From: Brevibacillus thermoruber 423 | GTDB taxonomy: Bacteria > Bacillota > Bacilli > Brevibacillales > Brevibacillaceae | Direction of reading: 5' to 3' | DNA length: 64,000 nt | Assembly: GCF_000454065.1 (NCBI RefSeq) | Contig: NZ_ATNE01000001.1 | Span: 188,501-252,500, forward strand | In this document: in pieces, positions 28,571 to 37,677 of the stretch | How the letters are laid out: every line of letters begins with the position of its first letter | How positions within the stretch are numbered: position 1 is the first letter of the stretch | Made by a program: the position numbers and the translations under genes | Notes under the pieces: generated by a model | The model's input: the letters and a program-made list of their open reading frames with translations, nothing else | What the model was told of the DNA's origin: nothing | Databases searched by the model: none

Positions 28571-28593
28571 AAGCCATCTCCTAGGAGATGGCC
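28571..28593 (+). repeat. 23-bp direct repeat, right copy, overlapping the pheA stop
   Basis: Same sequence as 28245-28267. The pheA TAG (28581-28583) is at the centre of the palindrome. Confidence 0.95.
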
Positions 28594-29441
28594 TTCAGAT
28601 AAAACGGATACGTGCCGAGCTGGCGGACCTGGCAGCCGAGCGCCTCGATCTCGGCAAACGCGCCGGGGAGCAGCACGTCGTCCATTTTTTGTTCGATGTC
28701 GATCACGAACAGGTAGCTGCCCAGCCCTTTCTTGGTCGGGCGGGATTCGATGCGGGACAGGTTGATCTTGCGCCAGGCGAACGCGGCCAGCACCTGGTAG
28801 AGGGCGCCCGGAAAATCTTCCGGAAGCGTGACCAGGATGGTCGTCTTTTCCCTGTCGGACGGCGGCATATCCAGCGGTTCCCGGCCGACGAGGACAAAGC
28901 GGGTGTAGTTGTTGGAATAGTCTTGAATATCCTGCTGCGCAAACGACAGCGGGTAGATTTCCGGATTGAGCCGGGTCCCGATCGCCGCCCACGGTTCCTC
29001 CGGATGCTCGCTCACGATCTGTGCCGCCTGCGCCGTGCTGTTGGTGTACTCAATCTCAGCGTGGGGAAGGTGCTCGCGGATAAAGTTGTGACACTGGGCA
29101 ATGGCGTGCGGGTGCGACAAAATCCGGGTAATGGCCGCAAGCGGCAGGGCGTCGTCCCGCTTGGCCACCAGCAAGTGCTGCGAAATCGGCAGCGCCAGTT
29201 CGGCCAAAATGGGCAGGTCCACCTCGTGAATCAACCAGTCCATTGCCGCGTTGACGGTGCCTTCAATCGTGTTTTCCACCGGCACCACGCCGTAGTCGGC
29301 CTCTCCTGTGGCAGCGGCGTTCAGAACGTCGATGATGCTCGGACACGCCAGGTAACGAAACGGCCGACGCGCGGTCAAGGCGCGGGCCGCTTCTTCCGAA
29401 AACGTTCCGCGCGGTCCGAGAAAAGCCAATTGTTTCTCCAT
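28581..29441 (-). CDS. pheA: Prephenate dehydratase
   Basis: Converts prephenate to phenylpyruvate in phenylalanine synthesis. 286 residues. Catalytic domain with FLGPRGTFSEEAARAL, YGVVPVENTIEGTV and NYTRFVLVG (the TRF motif), then a C-terminal ACT domain with the Phe-binding ESRPTKKGLGSYLFVID. Monofunctional: no chorismate mutase domain. It is the last gene of thrR-hom-thrC-thrB-pheA, 23 bp after thrB. Its stop codon is embedded in a palindrome that is duplicated by the adjacent insertion. Confidence 0.97.
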   Translation of the reverse strand: MEKQLAFLGPRGTFSEEAARALTARRPFRYLACPSIIDVLNAAATGEADYGVVPVENTIEGTVNAAMDWLIHEVDLPILAELALPISQHLLVAKRDDALPLAAITRILSHPHAIAQCHNFIREHLPHAEIEYTNSTAQAAQIVSEHPEEPWAAIGTRLNPEIYPLSFAQQDIQDYSNNYTRFVLVGREPLDMPPSDREKTTILVTLPEDFPGALYQVLAAFAWRKINLSRIESRPTKKGLGSYLFVIDIEQKMDDVLLPGAFAEIEALGCQVRQLGTYPFYLKAIS

Positions 29442-29464
29442 GACAATACTCCTATCCGCATTCT

Positions 29465-30394
29465 CTATCTGGTCGAGATTGTCACCTGTGCGCCACGCTC
29501 ATCGGGTCTCAACCGCATCGTCCGGTAGGAAACGCCGTGCTTTCGCATCACGCTGTCCACAAACGCCTGCAGCTTCTCCCGCTCCGCGTCCGTCGAGTAG
29601 TAGCAGAGAATCGTCGGCCCCGCGCCGCTCAGCGCCGCGCCGAGCGCGCCGTTGCGGGTCGCCCCGTCCAGGATCTCACGCAGGCCGGGGACAAGCGCGG
29701 CCCGGTACGGCTGATGCAGCCGATCCCCCATCGCCTGACCCAACAGGTCCAATCTGCCTTGGGCCAAAGCGGCCACCAGCAAACTGCTATGACCAACATT
29801 ATATATGACATCCTGTTTGCTGTACACATCGGGCAGGACATTGCGCGCCTTTTCCGTCGACAGCGGATAGTCGGGGATGATCACGAGCGTGTGCAGCCCC
29901 TCCGGGGGCGCAAGGCGGACGTAGGGGATCGGCTCTCCGTCCCGCTCCGGCATCGTCGCCACCACAATGCCGCCGAACAGTGAAGCCCCCACGTTGTCCG
30001 GGTGGCCTTCCAGCCGGGTGGCGATGGCAAACAGCCGTTCCCGGTCAAACGGCTCCCCGGCCAGGCTGTTGGCGGCGACGAGCGCGCCGACGATCGCCGC
30101 CGCGCTGCTGCCCAGGCCCCGCGTCAGCGGCGCTTCCGTCTCCGCGCGGATATACAGTTCCGGGACGGGCAGCCCCGCTTCTTCAAACAGTCCGGCGGCC
30201 ACCTGGTAGAGCAGGTTGCCCTTGTCCGTGGGCAGCCCCTCCAGTTCCTCGCCGATCAGCACGATTTCCGTCGTTTCGCTGAGCGCCATCTCCACCGTGG
30301 AGTACAGCCGGAAGGCCATCCCCACGGCATCGAAGCCCGGTCCCAGATTGGCGGTGCTGGCGGGGACGGTGACCCGCACGAGAGGACGGTTCAT
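29465..30394 (-). CDS. thrB: Homoserine kinase
   Basis: GHMP-family kinase phosphorylating homoserine with ATP. 309 residues; N-terminal VRVTVPASTANLGPGFDAVGMA and the ATP-binding loop LTRGLGSSAAAIVGA are diagnostic. ATG 30394 overlaps the thrC TGA by one base and has GGGGGA nine bases upstream. Confidence 0.97.
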   Translation of the reverse strand: MNRPLVRVTVPASTANLGPGFDAVGMAFRLYSTVEMALSETTEIVLIGEELEGLPTDKGNLLYQVAAGLFEEAGLPVPELYIRAETEAPLTRGLGSSAAAIVGALVAANSLAGEPFDRERLFAIATRLEGHPDNVGASLFGGIVVATMPERDGEPIPYVRLAPPEGLHTLVIIPDYPLSTEKARNVLPDVYSKQDVIYNVGHSSLLVAALAQGRLDLLGQAMGDRLHQPYRAALVPGLREILDGATRNGALGAALSGAGPTILCYYSTDAEREKLQAFVDSVMRKHGVSYRTMRLRPDERGAQVTISTR

Positions 30395-31494
30395 CACGAA
30401 ACGTCCCCCGCCTTTTCGCGGATCAACGCCATCACCGCGTCACGCGTCGCCGGCACAGAGCGCGGTTCCTCGCCCACCAGCTTGAGGGCAACATTGGGAT
30501 CTTTCAGTCCGTTGCCCGTCAGCACGCAGGCGATCGTCAAGCCCTGCTCCAGTCTGCCCGCCTCGCGCAGCTTGATCACGCCGGCCAGGGAAGCGGCCGA
30601 TGCCGGTTCGCAGAAGATGCCTTCGCTTCTCGCGAGCAGTTGGTAGGCGCGCAGGATTTCCTCGTCGGTCACGCTGTCCACCAGGCCGTCCGATTCGGCG
30701 ATAGCCGCCAGAGCTCCTTCCTTGCTGGCCGGGTTGCCGATGCGGATCGCCGTGGCGATCGTCTCCGGATTGGGCACGGGATGACCGAGGACCAGCGGCG
30801 CCGCCCCCGCCGCCTGAAACCCGAACATGCGCGGCAGTTGGGCTGTTTTGCCGGTGGCGTGATACTCCTTGAAGCCTTTCCAGTAGGCCGTGATGTTGCC
30901 GGCGTTGCCCACCGGGATGGCGAGAATGTCCGGGGCCTTGCCGAGCGCGTCGCAGATTTCAAAAGAGGCGGTTTTTTGCCCCTCGATCCGGTACGGGTTG
31001 ACCGAGTTGACCAGCGTGATCGGCTCGTTGGCAGTGATGTCGCGGACGATGCGCAGCGCCTCGTCAAAGTTTCCGTCGATGGCGATGACCTCCGCCCCGT
31101 AGGCGATCGCCTGCGCCAGCTTGCCCAGCGCGATGTTGCCGCTCGGAATCAGCACGATGCAGCGCAGCCCGGCGCGGGCGGCGTAGGCAGCCGCGGCGGC
31201 GGAGGTGTTGCCGGTGGACGCGCACATGATGGTGGTGCTGCCTTCTTCCAGCGCTTTGGCGACCGCCATCACCATGCCGCGGTCTTTAAACGAACCGGTC
31301 GGATTCAGCCCTTCATACTTGAAGTACAGCTCCACACCCAACTGCCGGGAGAGAGACGGGGCGTGAATCAGCGGCGTGTTTCCCTCGTGAAGGCTGACGA
31401 GCGGCGTCTTTTCCGTCACCGGCAGAAACTGTCGGTAACGGGCGATGATGCCGGACTGGCGGTCGGCCTGAACAGACGGCTGCCGTTGGCTCAT
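30394..31494 (-). CDS. thrC: Threonine synthase
   Basis: PLP enzyme making threonine from phosphohomoserine. 366 residues from ATG 31494 (MSQRQPSVQ). The PLP lysine is in [11 protein letters not shown], the phosphate-binding loop is [14 protein letters not shown], and [19 protein letters not shown] is conserved. GGAGG lies 9 nt upstream. ATGA overlap with the hom stop points to coupled translation. Confidence 0.97.
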   Translation of the reverse strand: MSQRQPSVQADRQSGIIARYRQFLPVTEKTPLVSLHEGNTPLIHAPSLSRQLGVELYFKYEGLNPTGSFKDRGMVMAVAKALEEGSTTIMCASTGNTSAAAAAYAARAGLRCIVLIPSGNIALGKLAQAIAYGAEVIAIDGNFDEALRIVRDITANEPITLVNSVNPYRIEGQKTASFEICDALGKAPDILAIPVGNAGNITAYWKGFKEYHATGKTAQLPRMFGFQAAGAAPLVLGHPVPNPETIATAIRIGNPASKEGALAAIAESDGLVDSVTDEEILRAYQLLARSEGIFCEPASAASLAGVIKLREAGRLEQGLTIACVLTGNGLKDPNVALKLVGEEPRSVPATRDAVMALIREKAGDVS

Positions 31495-32795
31495 GACTGC
31501 TCGCCTCCTTCCACGCGGTAGCAGCTTTTCACTTCGCTCACGATCTCCATCTCCTCCATGCACTGCAGCACCTCGTCCATGTCCCCTTTGGACGCCAGGT
31601 GCGTCACCATGATGATTTCCGCCTGCTCTCCGTTGTTGTACGGCTGCTGCAGCACCTGCTCCAGCGAGATGTTCTTGTCGGCCAACAGCTGCGTAATCTG
31701 CGCCAGTACGCCGCGCTTGTCGGCCACGACGATGCGGAGGAAATATTTCGACAATTTCTGCTTGTCATCCTTGAGAATCTTTTCTTTGTACGGAGCGACC
31801 ATGCCGCGTCCGTTTACGCCCAGCTTCATGTTTTTCACGACCGTCACCAGGTCGGACACGACGGCCGTCGCCGTCGGCAGTTCGCCGGCGCCCGGGCCGT
31901 AAAACATCGTCTCGCCCACCGCTTCCCCGTGCACGTAGACCGCGTTGAACACGCCGTTGACCGATGCCAGCGGGTGGGATTTGGGGACCATCGTCGGCTG
32001 CACGCTCACTTCGATCGCTTCGCCGTCCCGGCGGGCCAGACCCAGGAGCTTCACCTCGTAGCCCAGCTTTTTGCCGTAGGCGATGTCTTCCTTGGACACC
32101 CCGCTGATTCCTTTGACGTCCACGTCCTCCAGCTTCATCGGCACGCGGAAGCCCAGCGTCGCCAGAATCGCCATCTTGCGGGCGGCGTCATAGCCTTCGA
32201 CGTCGGAGGTGGGATCCGCTTCGGCGTAACCGAGCGCCTGCGCTTCCTTCAGCACGTCGCCGTAATCGGCGCCGTCCTGGCTCATTTTGGTGAGGATGTA
32301 GTTGGTCGTGCCGTTGACAATCCCCATCATCTTGGTGATGCGGTCGGACGAGAAGCCTTCCACCAAGGCTCTCAGAATCGGAATGCCGCCGGCGACGCTG
32401 GCCTCGTAAAAGACGTCACAACCTTTTTCCTGCGCCTTCTGCAGGATTTCGCCGCCGTGCAGGGCCATCAGGTCCTTGTTGGCGGTGACGACGTGCTTGC
32501 CCCGCTCAAGCGCCCCCAGGATGTACTCCCTGGCCGGCGAGATGCCGCCGATCACTTCCACGATCACGTCGATCTCCGGGTCGTCCAGCAGTTCGGACGC
32601 ATCGGTGGTAATCACGCTGTTCATCGACGGGATACTGCGGGACTTTTCCGCGTCCTGCACCAGAATCCGCTTGATCTCGATGCCCAGCCCCGTCTGTTTT
32701 TGCAGATCCTCCTGATGGGCCTGGATGATGCGAACGACGCCGGTACCCACCGTGCCGAACCCCATCAACCCCAGTTTTACCGTTTGCTTGTCCAT
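31491..32795 (-). CDS. hom: Homoserine dehydrogenase
   Basis: NAD(P)H-dependent reduction of aspartate semialdehyde to homoserine. 434 residues: Rossmann [22 protein letters not shown], catalytic [11 protein letters not shown]-like region ([17 protein letters not shown]), and a C-terminal ACT domain ([18 protein letters not shown]) for threonine feedback. First structural gene after thrR. Confidence 0.97.
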   Translation of the reverse strand: MDKQTVKLGLMGFGTVGTGVVRIIQAHQEDLQKQTGLGIEIKRILVQDAEKSRSIPSMNSVITTDASELLDDPEIDVIVEVIGGISPAREYILGALERGKHVVTANKDLMALHGGEILQKAQEKGCDVFYEASVAGGIPILRALVEGFSSDRITKMMGIVNGTTNYILTKMSQDGADYGDVLKEAQALGYAEADPTSDVEGYDAARKMAILATLGFRVPMKLEDVDVKGISGVSKEDIAYGKKLGYEVKLLGLARRDGEAIEVSVQPTMVPKSHPLASVNGVFNAVYVHGEAVGETMFYGPGAGELPTATAVVSDLVTVVKNMKLGVNGRGMVAPYKEKILKDDKQKLSKYFLRIVVADKRGVLAQITQLLADKNISLEQVLQQPYNNGEQAEIIMVTHLASKGDMDEVLQCMEEMEIVSEVKSCYRVEGGEQS

Positions 32796-32821
32796 GTCTC
32801 TCTCCTCCTATCCGGCAGCCG

Positions 32822-33265
32822 CTACCCGCGACCGACAATCATCGCTTTGCGCACGCCGTTTATCTCCTGCAGTCCTTCCAGAAACTCCGTGCTGGACACC
32901 TTCAGATGGGCCATGTCCACCGACATGGAAATGTTGGCAATGCCCTGGAGCGGAATCGTCTGGTTGATCGTCAGCACGTTGCCCCCCTGCTCCGCCACGT
33001 ACTGCAGCACCTTGGACAGGTAGCCGGAGCGGTGTTCCAGCGAAAAGGTGATGGTCATGATCTTCTCACTCATCATCGCGTTGAACGGGAAAATGCCGTC
33101 CTTGTACTTGTAAAAGGCGCTGCGGCTCAAGCCTACCCGTTCCACCGCCTCGTTTACCGTATCCACTTCTCCGGCCTCCAGCAGCTTTTTCGCCTCGATG
33201 GTCTTGGCGATCGACTCCGGCAGGATGTCGGAGCGGATCAAGTAAAACTTTTCTTCCCGCTTCAC
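32822..33265 (-). CDS. thrR: ACT-domain regulator ThrR (PheB family)
   Basis: 147 residues, the exact size of B. subtilis PheB, now known as the threonine-biosynthesis repressor ThrR. The N-terminal half has a helix-turn-helix (VDTVNEAVERVGLSRSAFYK) and the C-terminal half an ACT domain (TITFSLEHRSGYLSKVLQYV). Starting the hom-thrCB-pheA operon fits autoregulation. GTG start at 33265, AGGAGG nine bases upstream. In B. subtilis the gene abuts pheA; here hom-thrC-thrB lies between. Confidence 0.9.
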   Translation of the reverse strand: MKREEKFYLIRSDILPESIAKTIEAKKLLEAGEVDTVNEAVERVGLSRSAFYKYKDGIFPFNAMMSEKIMTITFSLEHRSGYLSKVLQYVAEQGGNVLTINQTIPLQGIANISMSVDMAHLKVSSTEFLEGLQEINGVRKAMIVGRG

Positions 33266-33284
33266 GTGTTGTGTCCTCCTGAGA

Positions 33285-33298
33285 AAAACAGTTGTTTT
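33285..33298. promoter_or_regulatory. Small palindrome in the thrR leader, candidate operator
   Basis: AAAACA GT TGTTTT, 6-bp inverted arms with a 2-bp centre, between promoter and start codon of thrR (about +6 to +19). The position suits a repressor site, possibly ThrR itself. Inference only. Confidence 0.35.
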
Positions 33299-33310
33299 CA
33301 CCTAGAGGAC

Positions 33311-33339
33311 ATTATAGCCGATCCTTTTCCCCCTGACAA
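33311..33339 (-). promoter_or_regulatory. Sigma-A promoter of the thrR-hom-thrCB-pheA operon
   Basis: Minus strand -35 TTGTCA (33334-33339), 17 bp, -10 TATAAT (33311-33316). Confidence 0.88.
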
Positions 33340-33443
33340 TCCTTATCGGCGTTTTTTCTTTCGCTGCTCGCCTTCCCTTACATGAGCGGATTTCCCTTGG
33401 TACAGACTATAACGGATCCTGAGCAAAGCGAGGTGAGTGACCG

Positions 33444-33596
33444 ATGGCAGGACGCGGCAAAACGGACAAATCGGAGCGCCGGAACAATCACCCCGCCGCC
33501 AGGCCGAGCGATTTGGACCAGTTCGGCGACAACACGCGGGGCAAAAAAATCGCCCAGTCTCCCCACGTTGTGGAGGATCCGAGCGGCAACAAGTAA
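33444..33596 (+). CDS. Small basic-hydrophilic protein, possibly spore-associated
   Basis: 50 residues (MAGRGKTDKSERRNHPAARP, then SDLDQFGDNTRGKKIAQSPH, VVEDPSGNK), no hydrophobic segment. GAGGTG lies 8 nt before the ATG and a strong terminator follows 13 bp after the stop, so it behaves as a real transcription unit. The hydrophilic, Asn/Gly-rich make-up resembles small spore proteins, but no family is recognised. It is too short to be called by simple length cut-offs. Confidence 0.6.
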   Translation: MAGRGKTDKSERRNNHPAARPSDLDQFGDNTRGKKIAQSPHVVEDPSGNK

Positions 33597-33608
33597 ACAG
33601 GCACAGCG

Positions 33609-33641
33609 AAAAAGTATGCCTGACCCCAGGCATACTTTTTT
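33609..33641. terminator. Bidirectional terminator after the 50-codon gene
   Basis: Perfect 14-bp arms AAAAAGTATGCCTG and CAGGCATACTTTTT around ACCC, followed by further T on the plus strand. Confidence 0.92.
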
Positions 33642-33859
33642 GGCCCTGTATTCCCCCATTTATTTCCTGTCAGGTGCGCGATGATCGCTTTTCCCTGAGA
33701 CGTTCACGCATTCGTCCTCGCCGCGGTGGGAACCGCGCGAGTCATTCGCTGCGTCCGGAATGCGCGCTGCACAGCCCCGTCCCATCGGCCATGCTGTCGG
33801 CGGAGCAAACCGTTTCGATCAAGCAGCGTTCCGGCCGGCTGCGGAAACGCGCAGCGCAC

Positions 33860-33891
33860 AAAAAAATCCGCCCCCTATCGGGAAGCGGATT
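33860..33891 (-). terminator. Terminator containing the stop of the PilZ-like gene
   Basis: Minus-strand arms AATCCGCTTCC and GGGGGCGGATT (two G-U) with loop CGATA, followed by a T run. The gene's TAG lies in the loop/stem junction. Confidence 0.85.
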
Positions 33892-34531
33892 GCGCCAGTT
33901 TTTCGTAATAGCTCTGCAGCACGTGGCGATGTTTTTCCTCCATATCGGTGATGACCAGCTTCAGCACCGTCGAGCCGTCCTGAAACGTCTTCTCCACCAC
34001 TTTGGTCATCGCCACCGGCTCCTGCTTGTAATGCGGAAGCAGAAAGGACAAGTGCAAAAAATCGCCGACGGAGACGAAACCGTCCGTGCCCACAATCAGA
34101 TGCGTCGGGGAAAAACGAAGCAGGACGCCTTCCCCGTTTTCTTCCATGGGTCGGGCTCCCATGATCTTGTACGGGACGTTGATGACAAAATCCGGCTGCA
34201 GGAGCGGCCGCTCGCCCTTGGCTTCCTGCTCGATGCCCACCGGCACCAGGCGCGCCAGCTTCACGGGCCACACCGCCTGTTCCTGCACCACCTGCAGACT
34301 CAGCCAGGTAATCGCTTCATCCGTTTCCAAGCGCAGACGGACGACCGTTCCCAACAGGGAGACGGCCGCGTCGCCCTGCACGTACGAGAGGATCAGATAA
34401 CCCGAATGGACATGTTCGACGATGGCATCGAGCGGCTGTTTCGCCGCTGCGGGCGCCACCAGTTCAACCGCTCCGCCCCGCTGCAGCCGCTTGTCCGCAA
34501 TAAACGGGGTCAGGGAGGGTACGTCTGCCAT
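33875..34531 (-). CDS. PilZ/YcgR-like flagellar-brake-type protein, divergent
   Basis: 218 residues from ATG 34531 (GGAG ten bases upstream). The N-terminal half resembles the YcgR/YpfA N-domain (PLDAIVEHVHSGYLILSYVQ, GTVVRLRLET). The C-terminal half looks like a PilZ barrel (GVLLRFSPTHLIVGTDGFVS, FLHLSFLLPH). The c-di-GMP-binding RxxxR and (D/N)xSxxG motifs are not intact, so ligand binding is doubtful. It lies 8 bp after obg and ends in its own terminator. Fold assignment is inference; function unknown. Confidence 0.5.
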   Translation of the reverse strand: MADVPSLTPFIADKRLQRGGAVELVAPAAAKQPLDAIVEHVHSGYLILSYVQGDAAVSLLGTVVRLRLETDEAITWLSLQVVQEQAVWPVKLARLVPVGIEQEAKGERPLLQPDFVINVPYKIMGARPMEENGEGVLLRFSPTHLIVGTDGFVSVGDFLHLSFLLPHYKQEPVAMTKVVEKTFQDGSTVLKLVITDMEEKHRHVLQSYYEKLAQSASR

Positions 34532-34538
34532 ACTGTCA

Positions 34539-36414
<1,876 letters not shown>

Positions 36415-36453
36415 CTTCCCCACCCAAACCGATAAGAATTTCTTTCTTGTACC

Positions 36454-36482
36454 ATTGTACCACACGGGCGTAGCGACTGAAA
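36454..36482 (-). promoter_or_regulatory. Possible promoter of spo0B-obg
   Basis: Minus strand -10 TACAAT (36454-36459) with a weak -35 TTTCAG 17 bp upstream. It lies between the rpmA terminator and spo0B. Confidence 0.4.
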
Positions 36483-36501
36483 GAAATCCTCAGTGCCGGA
36501 C

Positions 36502-36533
36502 AAAAAGAAAACCCAGCGACAAGGCTGGGTTTT
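36502..36533 (-). terminator. Terminator after rpmA
   Basis: Perfect 10-bp arms AAAACCCAGC and GCTGGGTTTT with a 6-nt loop; CTTTTTG follows on the minus strand. Confidence 0.85.
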
Positions 36534-36547
36534 CGTCTCCGAACTAT

Positions 36548-36847
36548 TTACGCTTGAGAAGCGACCGGCTCGATCACCACTTGTTTGCGATCGCGGCCCA
36601 GACGCTTGAAGCGAACGATGCCGTCGGCCGTTGCAAACAGCGTGTCGTCGCCGCCTCTCATGACGTTAGCACCCGGGTAGATCTTCGTACCGCGTTGGCG
36701 TACGAGGATGTTGCCAGCTTTCACGAATTGACCGTCGCCGCGCTTCACGCCCAGACGTTTGGAGATGGAGTCGCGGCCGTTCTTGGTGGAACCTACCCCT
36801 TTTTTGGAGGCGAAGAACTGCAGGTCAACAGGGAACAGGAATTTCAT
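36548..36847 (-). CDS. rpmA: 50S ribosomal protein L27 with N-terminal cleavable extension
   Basis: 99 residues. The first residues [17 protein letters not shown] contain the Firmicute-type extension ending LQFF, which Prp removes so that mature L27 starts ASKKG and can reach the peptidyl-transferase centre. The core [20 protein letters not shown] is typical. ATG 36847 follows AAGGAGGTG by 6 nt. rplU-prp-rpmA order is the standard one. Confidence 0.97.
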   Translation of the reverse strand: MKFLFPVDLQFFASKKGVGSTKNGRDSISKRLGVKRGDGQFVKAGNILVRQRGTKIYPGANVMRGGDDTLFATADGIVRFKRLGRDRKQVVIEPVASQA

Positions 36848-36848
36848 A

Positions 36849-37202
36849 TCAGGCACCTCCTTGCCATTTTGAATCGTGAATCGCCACGTATTTTCCGTTC
36901 GTTTCGGCTACAACAAACAGGGCAACAACCATGCTCTCAGCCAAGAGCTGCTGTTTCTCATGAAGGCGGGCGTCGTCGAGACGGCCCACTCTCCAGCGGA
37001 GAAACCCGCCCTCCTCTGCTGCGTGCTGAACGTCCGGAACAAATCCGAGCAGTGGCTGAATCGAATTGACGATCCCGAGACTGACCGCGGACACGGCTGC
37101 ACAGACGATGTCCGATCCGTGCCTGCCGGCGTTGGCATGTCCCGAAATCGCAATCTCTTCAATCTCGCTGTGCGCATTGCGCTGAACGGTTACGGTAATC
37201 AT
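36849..37202 (-). CDS. prp: Ribosomal-processing cysteine protease Prp
   Basis: Cleaves the N-terminal extension of L27. 117 residues; catalytic His22 and Cys34 are both in place in [19 protein letters not shown]. Start ATG 37202. Lies between rplU and rpmA, the conserved arrangement; the adjacent L27 has the matching LQFF site. Confidence 0.95.
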   Translation of the reverse strand: MITVTVQRNAHSEIEEIAISGHANAGRHGSDIVCAAVSAVSLGIVNSIQPLLGFVPDVQHAAEEGGFLRWRVGRLDDARLHEKQQLLAESMVVALFVVAETNGKYVAIHDSKWQGGA

Positions 37203-37220
37203 CTCGGTGCGTCACCAAAA

Positions 37221-37532
37221 TTACGCGTTGATCTTTTCGATCACAACTTTGGTGAACGGTTGACGGTGACCTTGTTTGCGACGGTAGTTTTTCTTGGCTT
37301 TGTATTTGTACACGATAATTTTTTTGCCTTTACCGTGTTTTTCTACTTTGCCGGTTACCGTTGCGCCTGCTACGGTAGGCGTACCTGCCGTAACTTTGCC
37401 GTCTTTGCTTACAAAGAGAACTTTGTCGAAAGTAACAACGTCACCTTCGCCTGCAGCCAGTTTCTCGATGAAGAGAACCGAGCCCTCTTCCACTTTGTAT
37501 TGCTTGCCGCCGGTTTCGATAATTGCGTACAT
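37221..37532 (-). CDS. rplU: 50S ribosomal protein L21
   Basis: 103 residues, [17 protein letters not shown] at the start and [19 protein letters not shown] near the end, both L21 signatures. ATG 37532 has GGAGGTG 6 nt upstream; the open frame begins nine bases earlier at an ATG inside the ribosome site region. Preceded by a 109-nt leader. Confidence 0.97.
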   Translation of the reverse strand: MYAIIETGGKQYKVEEGSVLFIEKLAAGEGDVVTFDKVLFVSKDGKVTAGTPTVAGATVTGKVEKHGKGKKIIVYKYKAKKNYRRKQGHRQPFTKVVIEKINA

Positions 37533-37641
37533 GTTGTGCACCTCCTATACTCAGACTCGCCTGTGCAGGTGCGCCGTGAACGGCGTCTTGTCCAACCTGA
37601 TTCGAGCGGTTACAGTATGCGCGAGGCATAGCTGCATGACA
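37533..37641 (-). promoter_or_regulatory. rplU 5' leader, likely L21 autoregulatory leader
   Basis: A non-coding leader of about 109 nt from the deduced start site to rplU. It includes a GC-rich hairpin (GACGCCGTTCACGGCGCACC, arms GCCGT/ACGGC). An L21 leader motif is known at this position in Bacilli. I see structure but have not matched the consensus. Confidence 0.45.
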
Positions 37642-37647
37642 GACATT

Positions 37648-37677
37648 AGGTTACCATACTTGCCGCCGCACAGTCAA
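37648..37677 (-). promoter_or_regulatory. Promoter of rplU-prp-rpmA, overlapping the rng stop
   Basis: Minus strand -35 TTGACT (37672-37677), 18 bp, extended -10 TGGTAACCT (core 37648-37653). The TGA stop of rng lies inside the -35 box. Confidence 0.6.

Noticed and set aside
33647-33859. Possible gene between the 50-codon gene and the PilZ-like gene
   Set aside because: Short plus-strand frames only, no ribosome site, no recognisable sequence. I see nothing there.
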